DNA of 64,000 nt from Bog-473 sp963809825 (GCA_963809825.1 CAWELJ010000014.1:68554-132553), one strand, 5' to 3'; shown: positions 44,935 through 54,001, counted from the first letter of the stretch. Translations and numbers: made by a program. The notes: generated by a model not told the origin, from the letters alone.

Positions 44935-45450
44935 ATGACGAAGACCCGAACACGGGGGAACGCCCTCGATCTACTCGAAGAGGAGGACGTGGAGTTGCGC
45001 AGGCTCTTCACCACGCTGCGCCTCAGGCGCGGCTCATCGGTGGACGAGCGGGCGGAGTACGGGGACATCGCCAAGGAAGCGATTCGCCGGATCGCGACGA
45101 GGGAAGCCGCATTGGTCGATGTAACCAGGGCCGGCTTCGTCGAACCGAGACTGCGGGAGATCGCCGCCCGAATCGAAGGCAGCTTTCGCGAGCACCGTCC
45201 CTACATCGATCGTGTGGAGAAGATGTCCCGCGGTGTCCAGGGGATCAACCTTCGGGTGGGTCAGGACTTTGACGGCGACATGCGGGAATTGATGCAGATC
45301 GTGGGGACGGAGATCGAATGGGAGCTCGACGAGGCGTTGCCGGCGATCAGGGGCTCCCTGACGCGAGGTGAACTCGACGATGCACTCAAGAGTGCCGAGC
45401 ACAGCTCCAAGCATGTGCCGACCAACCTCGACCCGGAGCGACCGCGCTGA
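44935..45450 (+). CDS. Helical protein resembling a degenerate hemerythrin-like domain
   Basis: 171 residues, all predicted helical. EEEDVELRRLFTTLRLR, REAALVDVTRAGFVEPRL, FREHRPYIDRVEKMSRG and MQIVGTEIEWELDEALPAIR occupy the positions of the four hemerythrin helices, but most of the iron-ligand histidines are replaced (the first HHE is EED-V). It would therefore not bind a diiron site as usual. It may share a transcript with the membrane protein upstream. Call is tentative. Confidence 0.5.
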   Translation: MTKTRTRGNALDLLEEEDVELRRLFTTLRLRRGSSVDERAEYGDIAKEAIRRIATREAALVDVTRAGFVEPRLREIAARIEGSFREHRPYIDRVEKMSRGVQGINLRVGQDFDGDMRELMQIVGTEIEWELDEALPAIRGSLTRGELDDALKSAEHSSKHVPTNLDPERPR

Positions 45451-45560
45451 CGGGGATCACGCTCTATGACCGGCTGAGAGACTTCCCTCGCGCCGTCCGC
45501 GGCCGGTAATCCCTTCGTGTGGTCCCGAGGCCTGAGGCGGAGACGACCGACGTCACTGCA

Positions 45561-46031
45561 TCAAGGATCGACGGGGTGGAAGAGAGATGCCAAGGCTTCG
45601 CGCATCGCCGTGTCGACGAGCTCGATGCGGACACCGAGGTCGATACGGTGGTACGCGAACGACACGGGGGCGACCTTCCCCGCACGCCCGCAGAGCTGCA
45701 TGGGACACCCGGACCCGATCAACGCGGCGCTCGTGTTGGTCACGTCGTCGCTCCAGAATCCGATGTGGTGCAGGTTCGAGTGCTCATTGCAGACCCAGAT
45801 CGACCCGGGTAACTCCTCGATGAGTTCTAGGTGGGGCTCATCGACCGAGTAGCACATGGCAGTTGGGAGCACGAGATCCCGACCAGAGCCGTCACGGTAA
45901 TCGACGGCGTCGAGCCTCATGACGGGCCCCCAGGTGATGCCGATCAGCTCGGTCAACTGTGCCTGCGCCGCGACGAGATCGGGGACGACGATACCGACGT
46001 GAAAGTGCGGTGGCAGGCCGGGAGCACTCAT
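45561..46031 (-). CDS. VOC (glyoxalase/bleomycin-resistance) family protein
   Basis: 156 residues. The paired beta-alpha-beta-beta-beta modules begin FHVGIVVPDLVAAQAQL and LHHIGFWSDDVTNTSAAL, each with a potential metal-binding histidine; HLELIEELPG and RIELVDTAM supply the glutamates. Members are isomerases, epimerases, dioxygenases or resistance proteins, so the reaction is not predictable. It is flanked by gaps of about 110 and 160 bases in which nothing else was recognised. Confidence 0.78.
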   Translation of the reverse strand: MSAPGLPPHFHVGIVVPDLVAAQAQLTELIGITWGPVMRLDAVDYRDGSGRDLVLPTAMCYSVDEPHLELIEELPGSIWVCNEHSNLHHIGFWSDDVTNTSAALIGSGCPMQLCGRAGKVAPVSFAYHRIDLGVRIELVDTAMREALASLFHPVDP

Positions 46032-46194
46032 GGGCGCGGAGGTCGTTCTAGTCCAACATCACGAGAGGCGCGCCGCTCCACGGCGAAGACGGCGTCCTGA
46101 CACTGTCCACCTTGCTGAGCTCCACGAGTACCCGAAGCGGCAGGAAGGCAGGCAACGAGAGGCCGGGAGCCCTCCGAGGGTTACCGGAACTCTC

Positions 46195-46995
46195 TCAGGT
46201 CCCGGTCGTCGAGTCGGTCTCACCTGAGGTCTCCGAGCCGGGCCCTCCTTCGGACGTGTTTGCGACAACCGATTCTTCAAGGTTCCTGAGTCGAGCGCCC
46301 CGGGTCTTGGGCTGGTACATGGATACCAAGCGGGCGACCAAGACCACCAGGAAGATCTGGCCGGTCAGCGCTTCGATGACGGCCATGGTCCGCGGGAGAC
46401 CGACCGCAGGCGAGAGGTCGCCGTACCCAACCGTCGTCATGGTGATGTAGCTGTAGTACACGAAGTCCGGAGCGTCGTGCGTACCCGACTGGGCGAAGAA
46501 GGAGCTACCCCCGACCAGTTGGACGGCGTAGTCCGAATAGGAGAACACCAGCCCGAGGAGGATGTACACGCAGACCGCTCCCAGGAGGGTTTCTGCGGTC
46601 ACCTGGGGATGTCTCAAGATCCTCGAGAGGATGACGACGGGGCTGGTGAGGATCAGCAGCGCACTGATGACGAACACCACGCCCTTCGCGACGTCACCTC
46701 CAACGACCGCGGCCACGATCGACGCCACGAATGCGAGAACGGCACCGACTTGCACGGCCTTCAAGAGGTGGCCTCGCACATGCGACGTGTGGAAGGCGAG
46801 CAGGGCCGTGATGCCGATGAGGCCGGTGGAGAGGATGATGGGCGTACCATTCGTCCAGCCAATCGACAGGACGATGTAGTCCATCGCGACCAGAACAAGA
46901 AGCAAGCCGTAGCTGTCAGAAGCCCTGGCGGCCTCGCGTACCACCCCCCTCCGCAAGGTAGGCCCGCTGGTTGTTACGTCTGGACTGGCTGTCAA
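46195..46995 (-). CDS. Potassium/ion channel protein with selectivity filter
   Basis: 266 residues from a TTG at 46,995, chosen because GGAGG lies seven bases before it. About six hydrophobic segments are followed by a pore loop with the K+ filter TTVGYGD and a final inner helix (TGQIFLVVLVARLVSMY). The C-terminus is a short acidic, probably unstructured tail with no RCK domain. It should form a tetrameric K+-selective channel. Without a visible gating domain its control is unknown. The YihY-like gene upstream is on the same strand. Confidence 0.8.
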   Translation of the reverse strand: MTASPDVTTSGPTLRRGVVREAARASDSYGLLLVLVAMDYIVLSIGWTNGTPIILSTGLIGITALLAFHTSHVRGHLLKAVQVGAVLAFVASIVAAVVGGDVAKGVVFVISALLILTSPVVILSRILRHPQVTAETLLGAVCVYILLGLVFSYSDYAVQLVGGSSFFAQSGTHDAPDFVYYSYITMTTVGYGDLSPAVGLPRTMAVIEALTGQIFLVVLVARLVSMYQPKTRGARLRNLEESVVANTSEGGPGSETSGETDSTTGT

Positions 46996-47081
46996 GTTTT
47001 CGCCTCCGACCCGCCGATAAGGTGCGCCGAAGGAGCGTCCACCGTGGGGCACAACTCCGGTGCTGGGAGAAGACCGGGCGC

Positions 47082-47984
47082 CTAAGTTCGACTTTTCATT
47101 GTTCGATCGGAGTGCGGTCGTTTCCTGAGATGTCGGAGTGCGCCAGACCAGGACAGGCCCCGTTCGCGCCATACCACCCCGGCGACCGCACCAAGGATGA
47201 TCACGACCCCGATCGCGATCAACCAGGACATCAACGCGAAGACGATTCCGATGGGCCCGTACTTCTTGTCGTCGGAGATCACTGTGCTCGAGAAGATGAA
47301 GGAGAACACCACTTCCATTCCGACCCAGAAGAGCGCTGTCGCCACTGCCGACGGGAACGTGGCCTGCCACGATTCCCTCCCGCCGAGCAGAAACCACGTC
47401 GTGAACCACCAATAGAGCGTCAGAGCGCCCAACCCCACGATGGCCAGCACCACTGGGCCACCCCAAGAGTGGAACCACGGGCCGGCCACTCCGGCCAGCG
47501 CCGCTCCGCCCACCGTGACCGCCAACCAAATGATCCGGCGGACGATGTCCTTCATTCCCCCCGATTCCAACTCGAAGGACCGTTCGTAGAGGTCTTGCAC
47601 CGCCGTCGCCGCTGCGATACCGCCCAGAATGAAGAAGAGCCAGGCGGTGCCCGTGACGGCACTGGAGGTGGAAGATGATGAGGTGAAGAGCCCACTCACG
47701 TCCTTGGCCGCCTCCTGGTTCAGCCCGAGATGCCGCACCAGGCCAGTAACCGCGCTCTGTCCGGCCAGTGCGTTGGCGACGATGATGAAGGGGAAGAAGC
47801 AAAGGAGGAGGATCGCGGCAAAGAGCATCCCCTTGTTGATGAAGTCCATCGCGTTCAAACGGTTCCAGAGGTGCTCCATCGACGAGCCGGAGTACTTGTC
47901 TCCGATGGTGGCCATGCCGTGGTGCAGTCTTCGATGGTGTTGATCTCCGTCGCTCTGAGCGTCCGATCCCTCGAGCTGGCTCAC
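47082..47984 (-). CDS. YihY/BrkB-family inner-membrane protein
   Basis: 300 residues from a GTG at 47,984. Six hydrophobic helices and the motifs FINKGMLFAAILLLCFFPFII, ITWL/TGTAWLFFILGGI and KKYGPIGIVFALMSWLIAIGVVIILGA match the YihY family (once misnamed ribonuclease BN). Some relatives transport lipids or export small molecules. The termini are charged and cytoplasmic. It starts nine bases after the arylsulfatase stop and may be co-transcribed with it. Confidence 0.8.
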   Translation of the reverse strand: MSQLEGSDAQSDGDQHHRRLHHGMATIGDKYSGSSMEHLWNRLNAMDFINKGMLFAAILLLCFFPFIIVANALAGQSAVTGLVRHLGLNQEAAKDVSGLFTSSSSTSSAVTGTAWLFFILGGIAAATAVQDLYERSFELESGGMKDIVRRIIWLAVTVGGAALAGVAGPWFHSWGGPVVLAIVGLGALTLYWWFTTWFLLGGRESWQATFPSAVATALFWVGMEVVFSFIFSSTVISDDKKYGPIGIVFALMSWLIAIGVVIILGAVAGVVWRERGLSWSGALRHLRKRPHSDRTMKSRT

Positions 47985-47992
47985 GGCCGACG

Positions 47993-50344
47993 CTACTGAC
48001 GGGCCATGGCCACACGCATCTCGGCCTCGGTGTCCACGATAAGGTCACCACTGACATCGACGGTGACCGTGTGGATCGTCCCGGTGAACCTGAACGGTGC
48101 GACATAGTCAGGCGTCACCGACGACCCCGGGTTGGCCCCGCAAGTGAGTGCCCCAGGGTTCAGGATCATCGGCGTCGTGTAGGGGACGTCGGTCTCACCG
48201 ACCAGGGAACCGTCGACATAGAGCTGGAAGCGGCCTGGGGCACCCTTGCCCTCGAGCAGGTTCAGGTCCCCGGTTGGCTCGAACTCGAAACGCAGCTTGT
48301 GGCGGCCCTCGGGGAGTGCACCTTCTGACTCCACCTTGAAGTAGTCCCGGCCCACGTAGTTGTGGACGTAGACGAGCTTGCCGCCCTGAACGAAGAAGGA
48401 ATAGCCCCCCGGAACAGCGCCCTGCGAGAGCAGGACTCCTTCGGCACCGCCCGTCGGGATCTCGACGTCGGCGGTGATGGCGTGCGGCCGGTTCAGCGTC
48501 TTGGGTCCCGCGAAATATGGCACCGACTGGGTGTCGGGGAAGTACACGTAGCGGTCGCGGGGAGCAGCCAGCAGCGGGCGCTCCACGAGCAGTCGATCCA
48601 AGGCGCTGCCGTCCACCGGGAGCACGTTGTACTTGCCTGCTTCCGCGTACCAGGTGCCGATGAGCGCGATCAGGCGATCGCGGTTGTCCGCGGCGACGTT
48701 GTGGCTCTCGGTGAAGTCCTCGGCGACGTGGTAGAGCTCCCAGCCCGAGGCGTCGAGCTGGCTGAGCGCATCGGCCGAGATCGCTGTGCCGAACGGCAGC
48801 TTGGCCTCGGCGAACGACGGGCCCGGCCAGGGGCACACCGCCCGCCATCCGTCGTGGTAGATGGCACGGTTGCCGATCATCTCGAAGTATTGGGTGTGAT
48901 GCTTCGACGGCGCAGTCCCGTCGTTGAGCGTGAGGGCGAAGCTCACGCCCTGAATCGGCGATTGGGGAACACCCTTGATCGTTGCCGGCGGGTCGATCCC
49001 GAGCAGGTCGAGGACGGTGGGCACCATGTCGATGATGTGCGCGAACTGCGTCCGCACTTCGCCTTGAGCCTCGATCTTGGCGGGCCAATGCACGATGAAG
49101 GGGTCGCTCGATCCCCCGCGGTACGTCTCCCGCTTCCAACGCCGGAGAGGTGTGTTCCCGGCAAACGTCCAGCCCCAGGGATAGTGGTTGAAGTGCTTGG
49201 GGCCGCCGAGCTCGTCGATCACCTTGAGGCTGTCCTCGACGGGCTCTGGGCAGTTGTTGAAGAACTGCGCCTCGTTGGTGGTGCCCGTCAAGCCCCCTTC
49301 TGCGCTGGCACCGTTGTCCGAGACCACCATGATCAATGTGTTGTCGAGCTCTTCGATGGAGCGCAGGTACTCGACGAGGCGGCCGATGTGGTGGTCGGTG
49401 TGGCTCAAGAAGCCAGCGAAGACCTCCATCTCCCGGGCGTAGAGCCGGCGCTGATCCGGGGTCAGTGAGCCCCAGTCGGGCACGTCCGGATCGTGGCGGG
49501 ACAGCTCGCAGTCGGCCGGCACGACCCCGAGCTCCTTCTGGCGGGCGAAGGTGCGCTCCCGGTACGCGTCCCAGCCGTCGTCGAACACCCCGGCGTACTT
49601 GTCGGCCCATTCCTTGGGGACGTGATGAGGCGCGTGGGTGGCACCTGGGCAGAAGTGGAGGTAGAAGGGCTTGTCGGGGTCGACCTGCTTGGCGTCGGCG
49701 ATGAACTGCGTCGCCTTGTCCACCAGGTCCGGGGTGAGGTGGTATCCCTGCTCGGGAGTTGCCGGTGGTTCGACCTGGTGGTTGTCGTAGACCAGGTCGG
49801 GGTTCCACTGGCTGGTGTCGCCACCGAGGAATCCGTAGAACCGTTCGAAGCCGCGACCGAGCGGCCAGCGGTCGTACGGTCCAGCGGCCGATTCTTGACT
49901 GGCAGGAATCAGGTGCCACTTGCCGACCATGTAGGTGTTGTATCCCTGTGCGAGCAGGATCTCCGAGAGGAACCCGTTCTCGAACGGCACGTTTCCGTCG
50001 TAGCCAGGAAACCCCGTGGAGAACTCGGTGACGCAGGCCATCGCATTGGAGTGATGGTTGCGGCCCGTGATGATGCACGAACGACTGGGCGAGCAAAGTG
50101 CCGTCGTGTGCATGTTGTTGTAGCGCAGTCCGTGCTTCGCCAGCTCGTCGAGATTGGGCGTTTCGATCGGGCTGCCGTAGCAGCCGAGCTGTCCGAACCC
50201 GGTGTCGTCGAGCACGACAAAGAGGACGTTCGGTGTGCCCTTTGGTGCCCTCGTCGGGGCCAGCCAGGCCGGCTCCGACTCGTCCGCCGTCCGCCCGATC
50301 ACACCTGGAAACTGGTGGCCCTGCTCATATTCGACGACTGGCAT
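47993..50344 (-). CDS. Arylsulfatase, long C-terminally extended type
   Basis: 783 residues. Asp46-Asp47 in VLDDTGFG and the formylglycine motif CSPSR at 84-88 followed by GRNHH mark an active type I sulfatase; KWHL, HFCPGATHAPHH and VVSDNGASAEGG complete the site. Residues after about 580 form a beta-sandwich-like part with a LamG-like GRFQLYVDGSLVGETDVPY. It has the same layout as the protein at 9,926-12,211. No signal peptide, so cytosolic. A DszB-like desulfinase and rhodanese lie within 3 kb, which suggests organosulfur use. Confidence 0.88.
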   Translation of the reverse strand: MPVVEYEQGHQFPGVIGRTADESEPAWLAPTRAPKGTPNVLFVVLDDTGFGQLGCYGSPIETPNLDELAKHGLRYNNMHTTALCSPSRSCIITGRNHHSNAMACVTEFSTGFPGYDGNVPFENGFLSEILLAQGYNTYMVGKWHLIPASQESAAGPYDRWPLGRGFERFYGFLGGDTSQWNPDLVYDNHQVEPPATPEQGYHLTPDLVDKATQFIADAKQVDPDKPFYLHFCPGATHAPHHVPKEWADKYAGVFDDGWDAYRERTFARQKELGVVPADCELSRHDPDVPDWGSLTPDQRRLYAREMEVFAGFLSHTDHHIGRLVEYLRSIEELDNTLIMVVSDNGASAEGGLTGTTNEAQFFNNCPEPVEDSLKVIDELGGPKHFNHYPWGWTFAGNTPLRRWKRETYRGGSSDPFIVHWPAKIEAQGEVRTQFAHIIDMVPTVLDLLGIDPPATIKGVPQSPIQGVSFALTLNDGTAPSKHHTQYFEMIGNRAIYHDGWRAVCPWPGPSFAEAKLPFGTAISADALSQLDASGWELYHVAEDFTESHNVAADNRDRLIALIGTWYAEAGKYNVLPVDGSALDRLLVERPLLAAPRDRYVYFPDTQSVPYFAGPKTLNRPHAITADVEIPTGGAEGVLLSQGAVPGGYSFFVQGGKLVYVHNYVGRDYFKVESEGALPEGRHKLRFEFEPTGDLNLLEGKGAPGRFQLYVDGSLVGETDVPYTTPMILNPGALTCGANPGSSVTPDYVAPFRFTGTIHTVTVDVSGDLIVDTEAEMRVAMARQ

Positions 50345-50676
50345 CTGGACGGCTCCTATCTCGGGCGGGCACCCCTCCGTTGCTCGGTCTATTCCGCGAA
50401 GGCCCCACCCCAGTAGGGTCCAACGACCCTTTGGTGGACGAGGCGATGATCGCTCCTGGTGCGAAATTGTTGGTAGGTGGCCGGATCTTGATCTGTTACG
50501 AGGTTGCAGTTGATGGGCGTGTCTGAATCACCCGATTCGAGGATGCCGCTCGTTTCGGGTTGGCAACGACCGCTCGACGACCGAGTGGATCGCGCACGCA
50601 GCGCGCACGACGGCCGTCAGACGACGAACGCGCAATTGCGGAAACGGATACGGATCAGGCCGTTTCCCCCGGAACC

Positions 50677-50717
50677 AAGTGCTCCCCCCTCGGGATTTGA
50701 ACCCGAAACCTGCGGAT
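50677..50717 (-). repeat. Attachment-site remnant A: 3' part of tRNA-Lys
   Basis: The minus strand carries the T-arm and acceptor 3' strand of a tRNA. The block at 50,686-50,717 is identical to the 54.5 kb copy and has one mismatch against the 55.9 kb copy. It diverges before the anticodon, and two extra cytosines sit in the acceptor strand. It is the most degraded copy. No 5' half is present, so it is not a working tRNA gene. About 105 bases to its right, 50,823-50,847 matches the integrase tail near 54.4 kb in 24 of 25 bases. Confidence 0.7.
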
Positions 50718-50948
50718 CCGAGAATTTAGACACCTAGTTGATCACCCGAGTACATCCTCGCAGGCTGTAACTCGAGCGCCGTCCAGGTGGACTGAAACGA
50801 ATCGGGGCGAATTCAATCCCCGGGCTACAGAATCGGCTACAAGTTCGCCACCCACCCTCCCGGCGCGGGGGCAGTGCAGTCGAGGTGACCGGCCACTGCG
50901 GATCAGGGCTTCGTCTTCAATGGCGCAGGTGGGCACGGGATCGGCTCG
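50718..50948. other. Intergenic DNA with an integrase-tail scar
   Basis: No gene was recognised between the tRNA remnant and the TetR gene. Bases 50,823-50,847 (GGCTACAGAATCGGCTACAA and five more) repeat the end of the recombinase at 54,410-54,434 with one change, so a related element probably once ended here. The stretch 50,345-50,676 upstream, before the second arylsulfatase start, also shows no gene. Confidence 0.5.
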
Positions 50949-51629
50949 ATGGAAGCTCCATGGAACAGTTTCATGAAAGCCTTGGGCATTGCCATGGTGT
51001 CTCTCGACGATCCAACTCCTCGTCGTCCCGGACCGAAGCGACCCGCAGGCGCGCCCTCGGGCCCGGACGAGGTTCGCCGTGCCGTGCTCGATGCTGCAGC
51101 TTCGCTCTTCACGGCAAGGGGAATCGACGGCGTCTCACTGCGCGACATCGCCGAGGCCGCCGACGTCCACCCAGATCTGATCCGGCGGTACGTCGGCACG
51201 CGGAGCGAACTGGTGCTCGCGGTGTTCAACGACCTGTCGGCCCAGCTCGCCCTGGTGGTCGCGGAGAATCCGCTGTCCGGCCAGGGGTTCGGTCCCGAGA
51301 CGGTGATGGGGAAGTGGGTGCGCGTGGCGAGCGCACTTGTCGTCTCGGGCCAACCGCTCGTGGCGACGGAAGCGTTCAATCCAGTGCAAGCCATGGCTGG
51401 CACCCTCGAGGATGCCTATGGCCTCGATCCGCTGGCAGCTCGTGTGCGAGCGGCGCAGATCACCGCCACCGCACTGGGGTGGCGGGTGTTCGAGGACTAC
51501 CTCATCGAGGCGGGAGAGCTCGGTGCGGTTCCGCTCGACGCATTGCGTGAGGAGTTGATCCATTCGGCCCGTCGCCTCGGCGCGACACCCTGGCCTTCAC
51601 CACCTGACCCTCCGTCCCGCCGGAGCTGA
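50949..51629 (+). CDS. TetR-family transcriptional regulator
   Basis: 226 residues from the first ATG; ATGs at 50,973 and 50,994 are equally possible and none has a good ribosome site. The helix-turn-helix is VRRAVLDAAASLFTARGIDGVSLRDIAEAADVHPDLIRRYVG, classical TetR. The C-terminal ligand domain is all helical (TLEDAYGLDPLAARVRAAQITATALGW). It lies 133 bases upstream of the DszB-like gene on the same strand and probably controls the desulfinase-rhodanese pair. No clear operator was seen. Confidence 0.82.
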   Translation: MEAPWNSFMKALGIAMVSLDDPTPRRPGPKRPAGAPSGPDEVRRAVLDAAASLFTARGIDGVSLRDIAEAADVHPDLIRRYVGTRSELVLAVFNDLSAQLALVVAENPLSGQGFGPETVMGKWVRVASALVVSGQPLVATEAFNPVQAMAGTLEDAYGLDPLAARVRAAQITATALGWRVFEDYLIEAGELGAVPLDALREELIHSARRLGATPWPSPPDPPSRRS

Positions 51630-51762
51630 CGACTTCCAGCGATGCGGGACTTTCGCCCCTAGTTCAATCGTCCCCCACGGCACACGATGTGTGCAGTTGG
51701 ACACATCCAGTGCAGTCCGGTGCTCGGAGCGCGCCCGGGTCGCAGCGAAGAGGAGATGGACG

Positions 51763-52932
51763 ATGGCAGAACCAGTCAAGCAATCGACAACGGTGCCCCT
51801 CCGGTGGGACGAGGTGTACTACACGAACTGCCCGATGGTGTCGGCGAACAACATCGATCAGGAGCTCGGGTGGTGCAAGGAAGAGTTCAAGAAGATCGGC
51901 GTCGAGTACGCCTACTTCCGCTCCCGCCCCGAGAACAACTGGTACCCGCACTACATCCACAATCTCGACAATCTGTTCCGGTTCGGCGGCCTCTATCCGC
52001 CGATTAACGTCCACGCCGACATCCGGCGCACCCGACTGCTCGGGGCAACCCAGGTGTGGGAGGGCGGGGCGCTCCTGGTCCGGGCCCGGGACGACATCTT
52101 CACAATGCAGGAGCTGAAGGGCAAGAAGGTCGGCCTTACCAAGAGCCTGAACACCATCAAGAACGACTGGTGGCGCGTGCAGGAGGAGGCCGGCATCGAG
52201 CTCATGCTCCGGGTCAACGGGATGACCCGCGACGACGTCGAGATCGTCGAGTTCCCCTATCCCGACGACTGGTACGACAAGCCGGAGATGCTGCAAGTCA
52301 ACATGAACAACCCGTCGGAGCTGTGGCTGCGCCGCGATCACAAGCACGACTTGGCCTTCCGGCCGCTGGAGACCGCCCTCGAGAACGGGACGGTTGACGC
52401 CATCTACACCCAGAGCAAGGTCTTCCAGCACCTCCAGGAGGCGACCGGCAAGTTCAAGGCCATCGAGGACCTGTCACGCCGGCCCGACTGGAGCCTGCAA
52501 ATGGCGAACTGCCCGGCCGTCATCACTTGCACCGACGTGATGGCCGACGAGCACCCCGAGCTGGTGATCGCCTACATGCGGGCGATGATCAAGGTCGGGC
52601 GCTGGGCCAATGCGAACAAGCACGCCGCAGCCGGCATCCTCAACCGCCAGACCTTCTACCGGGACGTGGAGGACACCTACCAGGGCATCAAGGACGTCGA
52701 CCTCGTCCCGAACCTGTCGCCCCAGAACATGGTGTCCATCGAGATCGGCAAGGACTTCATGCTGAGTCACGGCTACATCCACCGCGACTTCGACGTCCAC
52801 GAGTGGGCCGCACCCGAGTTCCTCGAGGAAGCGGCCAAGCAGCTGCTCGAGGAGGAGTGGGCCATGGTGACGATGGCGAAGCTCCCCGAGCCGACCAAGC
52901 TCGAGGCGACCGGACACCTGCGCCTGGGCTGA
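51763..52932 (+). CDS. DszB-like sulfinate desulfinase / substrate-binding-fold protein
   Basis: 389 residues from an ATG with AGAGGAGA about seven bases upstream. It has the periplasmic-binding-protein type 2 fold of DszB (2'-hydroxybiphenyl-2-sulfinate desulfinase). The four catalytic residues of DszB align: Cys23 in YYTNCP, His63, Arg73 and Gly76 in the HYIHNLDNLFRFGG segment, with the His-to-Arg spacing of ten conserved. RRTRLLG and the C-terminal EWAAPEFL also match. No signal peptide, so it is not a normal ABC binding protein. It would cut C-S bonds of an organic sulfinate to release sulfite. Substrate unknown. Confidence 0.7.
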   Translation: MAEPVKQSTTVPLRWDEVYYTNCPMVSANNIDQELGWCKEEFKKIGVEYAYFRSRPENNWYPHYIHNLDNLFRFGGLYPPINVHADIRRTRLLGATQVWEGGALLVRARDDIFTMQELKGKKVGLTKSLNTIKNDWWRVQEEAGIELMLRVNGMTRDDVEIVEFPYPDDWYDKPEMLQVNMNNPSELWLRRDHKHDLAFRPLETALENGTVDAIYTQSKVFQHLQEATGKFKAIEDLSRRPDWSLQMANCPAVITCTDVMADEHPELVIAYMRAMIKVGRWANANKHAAAGILNRQTFYRDVEDTYQGIKDVDLVPNLSPQNMVSIEIGKDFMLSHGYIHRDFDVHEWAAPEFLEEAAKQLLEEEWAMVTMAKLPEPTKLEATGHLRLG

Positions 52933-53001
52933 CGACCGAGGGCGTCGGAAGCCCCTGGCCGCAGATCAGAACGAATCAGACCGAACAAAGGAGCGAATCC
53001 T

Positions 53002-53397
53002 GTGAGTACGACCGCAATGCAGATGATCGTCGACGCCAAGGGCCAGGTGGGATCCGTCGCACCGAAGGCCGCAGCCGACGAGCTCGCCTCGGGGGCTGCC
53101 GTGTTCGTCGATGTCCGAGAGCCCGAGGAGTGGCAGCACGGGCACATCGACGGGTCGGTGCCGGCCCCCAGGGGTCTGGTCGAGTTCTTCGCCGATCCCA
53201 CCAGTCCCCGCCACAAGGAGGCACTCGACCCCGCCAAGCGCACCATCGTGGTGTGCGCGTCGGGCGCCCGCGCCACTCTGGCGGCGTTGACGCTCAAGAC
53301 CATGGGCTACGAGGACCCCGTCGTCCTCGAGGGCGGGCTCAAGGGATGGGAGGACGCCGGGCTGCCAACCACCGAGCACGAGTACACGGGGATCTAG
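53002..53397 (+). CDS. Single-domain rhodanese-like sulfurtransferase
   Basis: 131 residues from a GTG with AAAGGAG eight bases upstream. The active-site loop CASGAR places Cys85 as the persulfide carrier; VFVDVREPEEWQHGHIDGS and LEGGLKGWEDAGLP are typical rhodanese motifs. It moves sulfane sulfur between donors and acceptors. The gene is 69 bases after the desulfinase-like gene, and co-transcription suggests it handles the sulfur released. Confidence 0.85.
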   Translation: MSTTAMQMIVDAKGQVGSVAPKAAADELASGAAVFVDVREPEEWQHGHIDGSVPAPRGLVEFFADPTSPRHKEALDPAKRTIVVCASGARATLAALTLKTMGYEDPVVLEGGLKGWEDAGLPTTEHEYTGI

Positions 53398-53990
53398 CGA
53401 GGACAGGAGGCGCCCGGGGCGCGTCCCCGCTCCGGGTGTCAGGACCCAGATCAATCGATTTCGTAAGCCAGCAGTAAGCGGCGGTCAAGGGCGCCGAAGG
53501 CCGGCGTAGCGGACCCTTGAGGGCCGCGTTGAGAGTCCCGGTGATTCTCACAATGGGGGAGGCCGGCGCGCTGGCGGCCGGCCTGGATGCCCCTCCTTGC
53601 CACTGGAGTCGACCTGGGTTTCCCGGGCGGCAGGTCCCTCGGAGATCGTCGGTGTAGCGGCTCGAGAAAGGTTTCGATGATGTGTTTGGCCGTCATCGGG
53701 GCCGGAGGTCCCGACCGCCCGCCGAGGCGGCGGCGCAGCCGCCGACGACGGCGAAGGCGGCTTGAAGCAGTAGAGAAAAGTTCTCAAAATTCAGGCACGG
53801 CTGACGTCTTTGGGCGATGTCCATCGGTCAATGCGGGAACCGACGTCATGATCGACTTGGTCCGTAGCTGGCTGTGCAGGGCTGTCCATGCCCATCCGTG
53901 TGCCGTTCGTTGGCACGCTGGATGCAGTTATCGGGTAGCGATTTTCGCGACCGTCTGACCAAGGTGTTGTCCCATTTCGTGGTGCTCATT
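53398..53990. other. Long gene-poor stretch with a structured palindrome
   Basis: About 590 bases without a convincing gene. Open frames on both strands (53,587-53,958 plus; 53,548-53,787 minus) are Arg- and Pro-rich and resemble no family. Bases 53,481-53,527 hold nested inverted repeats: GCGG/CCGC outer, TCAAGGG/CCCTTGA middle and CGCCG/CGGCG inner. The right part ends at the IS30 fragment. It is probably eroded mobile-element end DNA. Confidence 0.5.
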
Positions 53991-54001
53991 GCCCGGCGGA
54001 T

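Noticed and set aside
51763..52932. Ordinary ABC transporter substrate-binding protein
   Set aside because: No signal peptide, no transporter genes beside it, and the DszB catalytic residues are conserved.
53481..53527. Integron attC site
   Set aside because: No conserved GTTRRRY/RYYYAAC ends, no integron integrase nearby, and no gene cassette layout.
53587..53958. Open frame after the rhodanese (and the minus frame 53,548-53,787)
   Set aside because: Poly-Arg and Pro runs, no ribosome site and no recognisable domain.
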